Numbered from the stretch's first letter, positions 1 to 6,180 are shown. The stretch is 9,686 bases of DNA from an uncultured Eubacteriales bacterium (GCA_900320765.1 ONTN01000036.1:1-9686); one strand, 5' to 3'. Notes: generated from the letters alone by a model not told the origin. Made by a program: numbers and translations.

Positions 1-1
1 T

Positions 2-409
2 ATGGAGCAGCAGAAGCTCGTTACCGAGGGCGCGGGCGCCTGCGCAGCGGCGGCGGCAATGTTCGATAAGGTGCCTGTCCAGGGCAAAAAGACCGTCTGT
101 CTGCTTTCCGGCGGAAATATCGACGTTACTATCCTCTCAAGGGTCATCAAGCGCGGACTTCTTATGAGCGGCCGCATCTGCCAGTTTACGATCGAGCTCA
201 TTGACAAGCCCGGCCAGCTCGAGCTTGTCGCGCACACTATAGCCTCCCTCGGAGGAAACGTCACCAGCGTACACTATGAGCATGCAAACGCCGGCCAGGA
301 CGTTAACGGCTGCTTTATCCGCCTTGAGCTTGAGACGAGAAATCACGCCCATATCGAAGAAATCAGAAGCGCCCTTTTGAAGAAGGGGCTCAACATTGTA
401 AACGGCTAA
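2..409 (+). CDS. ilvA: Threonine ammonia-lyase (dehydratase), C-terminal part with ACT domain (partial)
   Basis: This is the C-terminal end of a PLP-dependent threonine dehydratase, which deaminates L-threonine to 2-oxobutanoate in the cytoplasm. The first ~50 visible residues are the end of the catalytic fold: EQQKLVTEGAGA is the typical late helix, and LLSGGNID corresponds to the Ser-Gly-Gly-Asn loop that contacts the PLP ring. The last ~80 residues (from about GRICQFTIELIDKPGQL) are a single ACT regulatory domain with the usual 'DKPGQL' turn. This fits the medium-length single-ACT form. The Met at position 2 is internal; the true start and the active-site Lys lie left of the window. The gene ends at TAA 407-409 and is followed by a terminator. 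Biosynthetic versus catabolic role cannot be decided from this fragment. Family call is secure; the symbol is the generic one. Confidence 0.88.
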   Translation: MEQQKLVTEGAGACAAAAAMFDKVPVQGKKTVCLLSGGNIDVTILSRVIKRGLLMSGRICQFTIELIDKPGQLELVAHTIASLGGNVTSVHYEHANAGQDVNGCFIRLELETRNHAHIEEIRSALLKKGLNIVNG

Positions 410-426
410 TTAAATAATCGAAAGAA

Positions 427-460
427 GGCGGCTCAGCCAAAAAGCTGAGCCGCCGTTTAT
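427..460. terminator. Bidirectional intrinsic terminator between ilvA and coaX
   Basis: A perfect 11-bp GC-rich stem (427-437 with 444-454) and a 6-nt A-rich loop are followed on the plus strand by GTTTATTTATTTT. On the minus strand the hairpin is followed by a T-rich stretch. It sits 17 nt after the ilvA stop and 6 nt beyond the coaX stop, so it can serve both convergent genes. Confidence 0.88.
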
Positions 461-1231
461 TTATTTTCTTAAATTCTTCTCATATATTGCCGCAAGCCCC
501 TCAAAAATGAGGTCATCGCAAATAGTGATCTTATGCGTGCAATTAGGAATGACAACATGCGAAAGGCCGCCTGTGGCAACGAGAGTAACGCTTCCCTCAA
601 GCTCGGCGCACATTCTGTCCACAAGCCCATCTATCATTCCTGCCGCGCCGAGTACCGAGCCCGAGCGCATACAGTCCGCGGTATTCTTTCCGATAGCCGA
701 GGCCGGGACGCCCAGCCCGACGCTCGGTAACAGAGCCGTCTTCTCAGAGAGAGCGTCAACGGACGTGATAACTCCCGGCGCGATAGCCCCGCCGACGAAC
801 GCTCCGTTCTTATCGATTGCGGATAATGTCGTCGCCGTTCCCAGATCGATTATTATCATCGGGGGCTTAAAGCATTTAAGGGCGCCGACCGCGGCGGTAA
901 CGAGATCAGCTCCGCATTCGGCGGGATTGTCAATGCGGATATTGAGGCCAGTCTTTAGCCCGGCTCCGACTGTCATCGGCACTTTGCCTGTTAGGAGTCT
1001 TACCGCTCCCGTTATTTTTTCTGTCATTACGGGGCTTACAGAGGATAAGCAGCAGCCCTCGAAGTCTTCAGGTTCTATGCCTCCGAGACCCAAAAGCGCC
1101 TTTATACTGACTGCGTACTCGTATTCCGTCTTGAGCTTATCGGTAGCAAGACGGGCCTTGTAATGCACCGCAGAGCCGCGCATTGCGGCAATTACGATGT
1201 GGGTATTCCCTATATCAACGGCTAACAGCAT
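461..1231 (-). CDS. coaX: Type III pantothenate kinase CoaX
   Basis: CoaX phosphorylates pantothenate with ATP, the first committed step of coenzyme A synthesis, in the cytoplasm. The 256-aa length is normal. It has the ASKHA-fold signatures: the N-terminal phosphate loop DIGNTH (residues 6-11), GAD at 107-109 with Asp109 in the position of the catalytic base, a second phosphate motif DLGTATT (129-135), and GGAIAPG followed by an ALSEKTALLP segment. The residue after GAD is Leu where many family members have Arg. The ATG at 1229-1231 is preceded by GAGGTGGAGAA, a good ribosome-binding site. The start overlaps the trmK stop by 10 bp, implying translational coupling in a trmK-coaX operon. It ends just before the terminator at 427-460. 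Type III enzymes are typically not feedback-inhibited by CoA (family knowledge). Confidence 0.95.
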   Translation of the reverse strand: MLLAVDIGNTHIVIAAMRGSAVHYKARLATDKLKTEYEYAVSIKALLGLGGIEPEDFEGCCLSSVSPVMTEKITGAVRLLTGKVPMTVGAGLKTGLNIRIDNPAECGADLVTAAVGALKCFKPPMIIIDLGTATTLSAIDKNGAFVGGAIAPGVITSVDALSEKTALLPSVGLGVPASAIGKNTADCMRSGSVLGAAGMIDGLVDRMCAELEGSVTLVATGGLSHVVIPNCTHKITICDDLIFEGLAAIYEKNLRK

Positions 1232-1890
1232 TTCTCCACCTCACAAAGTAAATTCTTTAGCTCAGACGTTTTATCCACGTCCGTTTCTTTTCCCGTCTCG
1301 AGTCCCGCGATCGACGCCGAAAGCTTGCGAATAAGCTGAGCCTTGTATTCCGCAAAAAGCGGGTCGCCTTTCAAGAAATAGATCCCATAAGCCTCAGCGT
1401 CAGAAATATCCCGGCTTTCGCCCGAATATCCGGCTTCAAAAACGGTGTAGAGTCTTCCCGCCTCTTTAGCCAAAGCTGCGTCGATTATTGCCAATCCCGA
1501 ATGATATAGCCACTTTAGCAGTTTATCCAACCGCGTTTGCGGCTGAAGAACGAGCCTTTTTTTCTCAAGGGAAAACGGGGCGGTATCTAAAATGTGAATG
1601 ATCGTATCGCCGCCCATTCCCGCTATGACGAAGGTATCAAAGCTCCCGTCAAGGCCGCAAAGTCCGTCGGCAAGGATAAACTCGATCGAATTCTCAAGCC
1701 CTTCCTTCTCCGCCGTTCTTTTCGCGCTCATAAGAGGGCCCTCGCCTATATCGGAGGCGGCTATCCTGCCCCTCTTCCCGTTCTTAATCAGCCAAACGGG
1801 TATATAACCGTGGTCGGTGCCGATATCAGCAATATTCTCTCCCTTTGCGGTAATCCGCGCTACGGCGGTAAGCCGGGCTCCAAGCTCCAT
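1222..1890 (-). CDS. trmK: tRNA (adenine(22)-N1)-methyltransferase TrmK
   Basis: TrmK uses S-adenosylmethionine to methylate N1 of adenine 22 in the D-loop region of bacterial tRNAs. With the chosen start it is 222 aa, close to Bacillus TrmK. Visible motifs are the SAM-binding motif I ADIGTDHGYIP (residues 21-31), the acidic end of strand 2 at SDIGEGPL, ADGL (74-77), and the family-defining IAGMGG (89-94), then VLQPQTR. The C-terminal ~60 residues are the helical, coiled-coil-prone part. The frame is open to 2019, but ATG 1888-1890 is chosen. It is preceded by GAAAGG at suitable distance, the protein then begins MELGARL as in relatives, and the longer form would run through a terminator hairpin and into the upstream gene. 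The stop (TAG, 1222-1224) lies inside the coaX start region. Confidence 0.92.
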   Translation of the reverse strand: MELGARLTAVARITAKGENIADIGTDHGYIPVWLIKNGKRGRIAASDIGEGPLMSAKRTAEKEGLENSIEFILADGLCGLDGSFDTFVIAGMGGDTIIHILDTAPFSLEKKRLVLQPQTRLDKLLKWLYHSGLAIIDAALAKEAGRLYTVFEAGYSGESRDISDAEAYGIYFLKGDPLFAEYKAQLIRKLSASIAGLETGKETDVDKTSELKNLLCEVEKCC

Positions 1891-1921
1891 TTCAATATAC
1901 CTTTCAGTAAAAATAATAAAG

Positions 1922-1962
1922 AAAAAATCTGCCCGCTCCTCATATACGAAGAACGGGCAGAA
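1922..1962 (-). terminator. Intrinsic terminator of the zinc-ribbon gene, upstream of trmK
   Basis: Read on the minus strand, CTGCCCG...CGGGCAG forms a 7-bp GC-rich stem. Wobble and Watson-Crick pairs extend it inward (TTCTTC with GAGGAG), and it is followed directly by ATTTTTTC. It lies about 25 nt after the stop at 1986 and ends about 35 nt before the trmK ATG, an unusual position relative to the downstream operon. Confidence 0.85.
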
Positions 1963-1985
1963 ACTGATTTGTAAAAGGAAACAGC

Positions 1986-2267
1986 TTACGCCTGAGCCTC
2001 TCTCATCTTGGCGAAGCAATCGCTGCAGTATACGGGCCTGTCGGTCTTGGGCTCAAAGGGTACCTTGGCCTCGCCTCCGCAGTTGGCGCATACGGCGGTG
2101 AAATACTCGCGGGGAGCGCGGGCAGCGTTCTTGCGGGCATCGCGGCAGCTCTTGCATCTCTGGGGCTCGTTCTGGAAGCCGTGCTCAGCATAGAATTCCT
2201 GCTCACCGGCGGTGAATACGAACTCATTGCCGCATTCCTTACAAACTAATGTTTTGTCTTCGTACAT
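1986..2267 (-). CDS. Small double zinc-ribbon protein (CxxC-x17-CxxC type)
   Basis: This is a 93-aa soluble protein with four CxxC knuckles: Cys9/12 and Cys38/41 in the N-terminal half, Cys60/63 and Cys81/84 in the C-terminal half. Exactly 17 residues separate the last two pairs. The segment YEDKTLVCKECG followed by EFVFTAGEQEFYAEHGF matches the 'probable zinc-ribbon' family found in many Clostridia, and the second half is the CxxC_x17_CxxC type. Two structural zincs are expected. The middle is basic (RDARKNAARAPRE), compatible with nucleic-acid binding, but no function is established. ATG 2265-2267 is chosen because GAGGT sits 8 nt upstream. A GTG five codons earlier overlaps that ribosome site and is unlikely. 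It lies downstream of the sigma-factor gene on the same strand with no obvious promoter between, so co-transcription is likely. Confidence 0.85.
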   Translation of the reverse strand: MYEDKTLVCKECGNEFVFTAGEQEFYAEHGFQNEPQRCKSCRDARKNAARAPREYFTAVCANCGGEAKVPFEPKTDRPVYCSDCFAKMREAQA

Positions 2268-2341
2268 AAAATAGGACCTCACTTCTGACTTTCTTGCCCA
2301 AAGGGCTAATTTATTTGCGACGGCATTGTGCCGAAAACGCC

Positions 2342-2896
2342 TTAGTGGAGATTAAGCTTCTTCCTGACGCGCTGAACTGCGTTGTCAATGCTTTTTTCAG
2401 GCTTATTAAGCTTTTCGGCGATCTGAGAATACGGCAGACCGTCGAGATAAAGCTCTATCACCTGATTTTCAAACCTTGAAAGGCTTGAGCGAATCTTCAG
2501 GATAAGCTCTGAGGTGTATTCGCGATTTATGATGAGGTCCTCAAGCTCTCTGAGCCCCCGCTGGGTAATAACCTCATCATCAATGGGGACAGAGTCATTC
2601 AGTATTCTGTTGCCGCCCTTCCCGTCGCGCTTGACGGCGGAATACAAGCGGTTTTTAATGCAGCGTTCAGCGTAGGTCTGAAAGGAAGCCCCGCCTTTAT
2701 CGTCAAATGTGCGGACGGCGGACAGAAGTCCGAGCATTCCCTCCTGAGTGAGATCCTCGCTGTCGCCGCCGGCTAAAAAAAGCGGTCTGCAGCATTTTTT
2801 AACGAGATTGGAAAATCTGCGGATAAGCTCCTCCTCAGCCTCGGGCGAGCCTGCCTGCGTGAGCTCCTCGTCTGTCAAATTTGCTAAATAGTCCAT
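2342..2896 (-). CDS. Sigma-70 family RNA polymerase sigma factor, SigH-like
   Basis: A 184-aa alternative sigma factor. Region 2 occupies roughly residues 24-95, with the core-binding/-10 segment GDSEDLTQEGMLGLLSAV and SFQTYAERCIKNRL, which closely track Bacillus SigH (DREDIVQEGMIGLY, SFKAFAELCI). Region 4 is at about 140-182, with a helix-turn-helix ending KSIDNAVQRVRKKL, again SigH-like. It is about 30 aa shorter than Bacillus SigH, mainly in the linker. In Clostridia SigH-type factors drive early sporulation genes, but related sigmas have other roles, so no symbol is given. The start ATG 2894-2896 has only a weak AAAG ribosome site. An in-frame TAA just upstream excludes an earlier start. 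A strong sigma-A-type promoter lies 32 bp upstream. It is probably transcribed with the downstream zinc-ribbon gene. Confidence 0.88.
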   Translation of the reverse strand: MDYLANLTDEELTQAGSPEAEEELIRRFSNLVKKCCRPLFLAGGDSEDLTQEGMLGLLSAVRTFDDKGGASFQTYAERCIKNRLYSAVKRDGKGGNRILNDSVPIDDEVITQRGLRELEDLIINREYTSELILKIRSSLSRFENQVIELYLDGLPYSQIAEKLNKPEKSIDNAVQRVRKKLNLH

Positions 2897-2927
2897 AATT
2901 CTTTAAAAAATCCACCATTATGCGTAT

Positions 2928-2956
2928 ATTATACGAATTGCTCTTTAATAAGTCAA
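2928..2956 (-). promoter_or_regulatory. Sigma-A-type promoter of the SigH-like gene
   Basis: On the minus strand TTGACT (2951-2956) and a perfect TATAAT (2928-2933) are separated by exactly 17 bp. The expected start of transcription is near 2921, giving a leader of about 25 nt. A 16-bp AT-only palindrome abuts the -35 box on its upstream side. Confidence 0.85.
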
Positions 2957-2957
2957 G

Positions 2958-2973
2958 TAATTTTATAAAATTA
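2958..2973. repeat. 16-bp perfect AT-only palindrome beside the -35 box
   Basis: TAATTTTATAAAATTA is a perfect inverted repeat one base upstream of the -35 box of the sigma-factor promoter, between it and the ruvB stop at 2993. It could be an UP element, an operator, or a poor ruvB terminator; it lacks GC pairs for a good one. Confidence 0.6.
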
Positions 2974-2992
2974 TTTTGCATATAGCGTACTT

Positions 2993-4051
2993 TTAGCTTA
3001 ATCCCATCGACGTTTGACCCAAAAACTCGATTCCAAGGTGATCGTATGCCTTTCTGGTAACGCATCTTCCCCTGCTCGTTCTCGTTAGATACCCCTGCTG
3101 CATAAGATAGGGCTCGTAAACGTCCTCAATGGTGACGGACTCCTCATTGACCGTTGCGGCAAGGGTGTCAAGTCCTACCGGGCCGCCGGAATACTGCTCG
3201 ATTATCGTTTTAAGAAGCCGCCTGTCGATATTGTCAAGCCCTTCCCTGTCTATCTCAAGCCTTAAAAGGGCGTCGTCGGCGATCTCCTTCGTGATGGTCC
3301 CGTCGCCGTACACCTCGGCAAAGTCGCGGACTCTGCGAAGTATCCTGTTAGCTATTCTCGGCGTGCCGCGGCTGCGCATAGCGAGCTCCATCGCCCCGTC
3401 CGGCTCAATGGGAACTCCTAAAATATCCGCGCTTCGTTCTATGATACGCTTGAGATCCTTCGGCTCGTAAAGCTCAAGCTTGAGCTCTATGCCGAATCTG
3501 TCGCGAAGTGGCTTAGAAAGCTGTCCCGATCTGGTGGTCGCTCCGATAAGGGTAAAGCTCTTCAGGTCGATCCTGACGCTCGTTGCGGCCGGTCCCTGCC
3601 CGATGATGATATCAATGTGCTTATCCTCCATCGCGGGATACAGTATTTCCTCAACCACGCGGTTCATCCTGTGGATCTCGTCGATAAAGAGGATATCCCC
3701 CTCCTCGAGGTTTGTGAGGAGAGCGGCAAGATCCTTCGGCTTTTCGATAGCCGGCCCGGAGGTCTTTCGCATCTGAACGCCCATCTCGTTTGCTATTATC
3801 GCGGCGAGCGTAGTTTTTCCGAGGCCGGGAGGCCCGTGCAGTATAACGTGGTCAAGCGGCTCATGGCGCCGCCTTGCGCCCTCGATAAAGACCTCAAGGT
3901 TGCGCTTTGCCTTGTCCTGACCTATATACTCCGACAGGGTCTTTGGTCTGAGCGAGAATTCGCCCTCGTCCTCGGCGAGCATTTCGGTGCTCATAAGCTT
4001 GTCGCTTCTCTTTTTTTCGGTCTCGCGGCCGTCCTTCGTAAAATCGATCAT
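2993..4051 (-). CDS. ruvB: Holliday junction branch migration ATPase RuvB
   Basis: RuvB is the AAA+ hexameric motor that, with RuvA, drives branch migration of Holliday junctions. At 352 aa it has a slightly long N-terminus but normal length. Visible motifs are LRPKTLSEYIGQ (34-45), Walker A GPPGLGKT (73-80), Walker B LFIDEIH (120-126), sensor 1 GATTR (169-173), the arginine-finger segment LRDRFG (181-186), and the RGTPRIANR sensor-2 helix. The C-terminal winged helix ends EPYLMQQGYLTRTSRGRCVT. These show an intact, probably active protein. The ATG 4049-4051 follows GGAGG at 6 nt, and that ribosome site lies inside a 17-nt palindrome that also includes two bases of the start codon. It is the last gene of ruvC-ruvA-ruvB, 24 bp after ruvA. 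No strong terminator follows, so some read-through into the sigma gene is possible. Confidence 0.97.
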   Translation of the reverse strand: MIDFTKDGRETEKKRSDKLMSTEMLAEDEGEFSLRPKTLSEYIGQDKAKRNLEVFIEGARRRHEPLDHVILHGPPGLGKTTLAAIIANEMGVQMRKTSGPAIEKPKDLAALLTNLEEGDILFIDEIHRMNRVVEEILYPAMEDKHIDIIIGQGPAATSVRIDLKSFTLIGATTRSGQLSKPLRDRFGIELKLELYEPKDLKRIIERSADILGVPIEPDGAMELAMRSRGTPRIANRILRRVRDFAEVYGDGTITKEIADDALLRLEIDREGLDNIDRRLLKTIIEQYSGGPVGLDTLAATVNEESVTIEDVYEPYLMQQGYLTRTSRGRCVTRKAYDHLGIEFLGQTSMGLS

Positions 4052-4066
4052 TTGGAGCCTCCAAAT
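4050..4066 (-). promoter_or_regulatory. Palindrome enclosing the ruvB ribosome-binding site
   Basis: ATTTGGAG-C-CTCCAAAT is an 8+1+8 perfect inverted repeat. In the mRNA it can fold as a 7-bp stem with a GGC loop. The stem holds most of the GGAGG SD and the AU of the ruvB AUG. It lies 9 nt past the ruvA stop codon, suiting translational coupling. Confidence 0.6.
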
Positions 4067-4075
4067 CGTTTGGGC

Positions 4076-4681
4076 TTATTTTACCGAGCTTTTCAGAACG
4101 TACTTGATTATCTCTTCCGTAGTCATACCGTCGATCTCCGCGCCCTTTAGAGCAGAGGATATCTCCTGCTGAGAGTAGCCGAGGACCATAAGCGCGGCCA
4201 TAGCGTCAGCCGCGGCCTTCCCCGCTCCGCTCTCCTTCGGTATAAAGCCGATATCCGGCGAAGCGGCAAGCGATGTGTTCTCCTTGGCTATCTTATCCTT
4301 AAGCTCAAGAATTATCCTCTGAGCTATGCGCTTGCCAATTCCGGGAGCTGCGGTTAGCGCCTTCTCGTTTTCGTTTATCACCGCCATGGCGAAGCCCTCG
4401 GGCGTAACGCTTGACAGAATGGACTGCGCCGCCTTCGGCCCTACGCCGGAAACGCTGAGAAGAAGCTCGAACGAGCGCTTTTCGGACATATCGGAAAAGC
4501 CGTAAATGTCAAAGGCGTCCTCTCTTATAATAACGTGGGTATAGAGCCTTGCCTTTTTTCCCATCTCAAGCTTCGACAGAGTATAGAGCGAGACGTTTAA
4601 TAAGTATCCCGCGCCGCCGACGTCGATTACGGCTATCCCCTCAGTAAGCACGGTGACTGTGCCTTCTAAATAGTAGAACAT
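4076..4681 (-). CDS. ruvA: Holliday junction DNA-binding protein RuvA
   Basis: RuvA binds four-way junctions as a tetramer and loads RuvB. The 201-aa length is standard. Domain I is an N-terminal OB-fold (FYYLEGTV...VIDVGGAGYLLNV). It carries the acidic pin as RED (53-55) in HVIIREDAFDIYGF, which corresponds to the acidic residues that separate strands at the crossover. Domain II has two helix-hairpin-helix motifs, SVSGVGPKAA (76-85) and AAPGIGKRIAQRIILELKDK (111-130). A flexible linker follows, and domain III (about 155-201), which binds RuvB, is the AAADAMAALMVLGYSQQEI type. The ATG at 4679-4681 has GGAGGG 9 nt upstream and lies 16 bp inside the end of ruvC, so translation is probably coupled. 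All expected parts are present. Confidence 0.97.
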   Translation of the reverse strand: MFYYLEGTVTVLTEGIAVIDVGGAGYLLNVSLYTLSKLEMGKKARLYTHVIIREDAFDIYGFSDMSEKRSFELLLSVSGVGPKAAQSILSSVTPEGFAMAVINENEKALTAAPGIGKRIAQRIILELKDKIAKENTSLAASPDIGFIPKESGAGKAAADAMAALMVLGYSQQEISSALKGAEIDGMTTEEIIKYVLKSSVK

Positions 4682-5184
4682 GGATTGTTCCCTCCGTCCA
4701 TATTTAAAAGCGAGGAATTAAACCTCGCGTGTGTTATCGCGAGAGCGAGAGCGTCCGAAGCGTCGTCCGGCTTTGCCACCGAATCCATATTGAGTAGGCG
4801 GCGGACCATCTCCATCATCTGCTTTTTGGTCGCCCTGCCGTAGCCCGTGATCGCCTGCTTTACCTGGAGAGGCGTGTACTCAAACATAGGCACCTGCATC
4901 TCCTGCCCGGCAAGAAGGATAACTCCCCTTCCGTGCGCCACGGATATTCCGGTCGTCAAATTGTTATTGAAGAACAGCTCTTCCACGCTTATAGCGTCCG
5001 GCTCGAACATCTTGATAAGCTCTCGGGTGTCGTAGTATATCTGCTGGAGGCGGACGGAAAGCCTCTGCCCCGCGGGCGTGAGGATCGCCCCGCAGCGCAC
5101 GAGCTCGTGCCTTCCCTTGTCAGAACGGATTACCCCGAAGCCCACCGTGGCGATGCCGGGATCTATGCCGAGAATCGTTTGCAT
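4666..5184 (-). CDS. ruvC: Holliday junction resolvase RuvC
   Basis: RuvC is the dimeric, metal-dependent endonuclease that cuts Holliday junctions symmetrically. It is 172 aa, normal for the family, with an RNase H-like fold. The four catalytic carboxylates are visible: Asp8 in LGIDPG, Glu68 in SVEELFF, and Asp141 and Asp144 in KPDDASDALALAITH. The DNA-contact segment FFNNNLTTGISVAHGRG and the YTPLQVKQAITGYGRATK block are also present. The ATG 5182-5184 is preceded by AGGGG at 6 nt. It is first in the ruvC-ruvA-ruvB operon, transcribed leftward from a clear promoter shared in a divergent intergenic region with the gene at 5309. The last ~15 residues (NMDGGNNPCSTI) overlap the ruvA start region and are a non-conserved tail. 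Confidence 0.97.
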   Translation of the reverse strand: MQTILGIDPGIATVGFGVIRSDKGRHELVRCGAILTPAGQRLSVRLQQIYYDTRELIKMFEPDAISVEELFFNNNLTTGISVAHGRGVILLAGQEMQVPMFEYTPLQVKQAITGYGRATKKQMMEMVRRLLNMDSVAKPDDASDALALAITHARFNSSLLNMDGGNNPCSTI

Positions 5185-5212
5185 ATATAACCCCTATTTT
5201 GCGATTTTAATA

Positions 5213-5241
5213 AGTATAGCACACAATTTGTAGATATGCAA
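5213..5241 (-). promoter_or_regulatory. Promoter of ruvCAB
   Basis: Minus-strand TTGCAT (5236-5241) and TATACT (5213-5218) are spaced by exactly 17 bp, about 30 bp upstream of the ruvC ATG. One copy of a 9-bp direct repeat (5222-5230) lies in the spacer. I see no obvious LexA-type (SOS) box. Confidence 0.75.
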
Positions 5242-5261
5242 GGTGAAATAAGCACAATTTG
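5222..5261. repeat. Pair of 9-bp direct repeats CACAATTTG in the divergent intergenic region
   Basis: CACAATTTG occurs at 5222-5230 and again at 5253-5261, with starts 31 bp apart, close to three helical turns. The left copy lies in the spacer of the ruvC promoter. The right copy lies where a -35 element would fall for the rightward gene at 5309. This suits a shared operator, though no regulator is identified. Confidence 0.5.
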
Positions 5262-5278
5262 GTTCGCCTCGCATAGAC

Positions 5279-5303
5279 TATACTGACTTTGAAAAAGGAG
5301 GAA
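5279..5303 (+). promoter_or_regulatory. Probable -10 box and ribosome site of the 5309 gene
   Basis: TATACT at 5279-5284 is a good -10 hexamer, but no convincing -35 stands 16-18 bp upstream. The region there is AATTTGG, inside the second direct repeat. AAAAAGGAGG (5291-5301) is a very strong SD, 7 nt before the ATG. Confidence 0.5.
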
Positions 5304-5308
5304 GCATT

Positions 5309-6139
5309 ATGGCAGATACCATTGAAAACTCGGGCGGAGCCGCAGAGCCCGCGATCCAGGAAGCCGTCTGCGTACATACCGAGAAAATCTTTGACTCCTG
5401 CAAGGACAGAGACTGTCTTGACGATATGAGGGTCTATCTTACGGAAAACTCTCAAAACGCCTTGACGACAGCCGCGGGGCTCAGGGCAAAGCACGCGGAG
5501 CTTCTGTACGTAGATACGGCCGTGCAGCCCGTTCAGTTCAACAGGGGCTTTTATTCGGTCGATCTCAGCTTCTACTATAAGATAACGGGAGAAATAGCCG
5601 GTTTCGGAGCCGCAGCACCTCAGATCACAGGGCTCGGATATTACACGAAGAGGATACTTCTCTACGGAAGCGACAGCGGAGCGAAGGTTTTCTCCTCCGA
5701 CGCGCCGCTGAGTACCGCCTCATCAGTCAGCACGAGCGCGGGCAAGCTGCCCATCGCAGTAGTGGAGGCCGTCGATCCGCTTATGCTCGATCTAAGGCTC
5801 GTAGAGTCGGCCGATCCCGGCGAAGGCGACGCGGTATTCCCCGTTCCGGATGTCATCGCTGACGCCTTTGACTCTCCCCTCGTCCTCTCCGGAGGAACGA
5901 GAAGGGTCTACGCGACTATCGGTCAGTTCTCTATCGTCCGCCTCGAGCGTGATACCCAGCTTCTTATTCCCGCCTACGACTACTGCGTGCCGAGCAAGGA
6001 ATGCGCAGATACTGCTCCCGACGATCCCTGCACCCTGTTTAACAGGATCGATTTCCCCGTCGACGAGTTTTTCCCGCCCGACACCGTCTCCGGCTTCTCC
6101 GAGACCTATCGCGGCGCCATTGAAGACCTGAGAGAATAA
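5309..6139 (+). CDS. Uncharacterised cysteine-framed protein, 276 aa
   Basis: I cannot assign a function. The protein is soluble-looking: no signal peptide, no membrane segment, acidic overall. Its striking feature is Cys placement: Cys21, Cys31 and Cys36 in AVCVHTEKIFDSCKDRDC near the N-terminus, and Cys226, Cys232 and Cys241 near the C-terminus. The Cys-free middle is rich in beta-type segments (GFYSVDLSFYYKITGEIAGF, GYYTKRILLYG, RRVYATIGQFSIVRL). Phrases such as 'VQFNRGFYSVDLSFYYKI' and 'PIAVVEAVDPLMLDLRL' look like a conserved family rather than random sequence, and may resemble clostridial proteins annotated only as hypothetical. A spore or cell-surface structural role is possible but unproven. 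Its ribosome site is very strong and a terminator follows, suggesting a well-expressed single-gene unit divergent from ruvC. Confidence 0.8.
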   Translation: MADTIENSGGAAEPAIQEAVCVHTEKIFDSCKDRDCLDDMRVYLTENSQNALTTAAGLRAKHAELLYVDTAVQPVQFNRGFYSVDLSFYYKITGEIAGFGAAAPQITGLGYYTKRILLYGSDSGAKVFSSDAPLSTASSVSTSAGKLPIAVVEAVDPLMLDLRLVESADPGEGDAVFPVPDVIADAFDSPLVLSGGTRRVYATIGQFSIVRLERDTQLLIPAYDYCVPSKECADTAPDDPCTLFNRIDFPVDEFFPPDTVSGFSETYRGAIEDLRE

Positions 6140-6143
6140 TCAG

Positions 6144-6178
6144 ATAGGCGGAAGGTTTAACCTCCCGCCTATTTTTTA
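6144..6178 (+). terminator. Intrinsic terminator of the 5309 gene
   Basis: ATAGGCGG (6144-6151) pairs with CCGCCTAT (6165-6172). After one A-C mismatch three more pairs follow, with a TTTAA loop. Six T's come at 6172-6177, directly after the stem. It begins a few bases past the stop and also sits just beyond the end of the convergent DUF3048 gene. Confidence 0.9.
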
Positions 6179-6180
6179 TA

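Noticed and set aside
507..1163. Plus-strand 218-aa ORF opposite coaX
   Set aside because: Antisense shadow of coaX, whose own frame has all catalytic motifs.
1891..2019. 43-residue N-terminal extension of TrmK
   Set aside because: It would be translated from within the upstream zinc-ribbon gene and its terminator hairpin. The sequence is unlike TrmK, and the internal ATG has its own ribosome site.
2281..2341. Hairpins GCCC-AAA-GGGC and CGGCA-TTG-TGCCG between the sigma and zinc-ribbon genes as a terminator
   Set aside because: Stems are only 4-5 bp and neither is followed by a T-run on the minus strand, so they are at best weak pause sites.
2835..3065. Minus-strand 76-aa ORF spanning the ruvB end and sigma promoter
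   Set aside because: It overlaps ruvB out of frame, crosses the promoter and runs into the sigma gene; composition is not protein-like.
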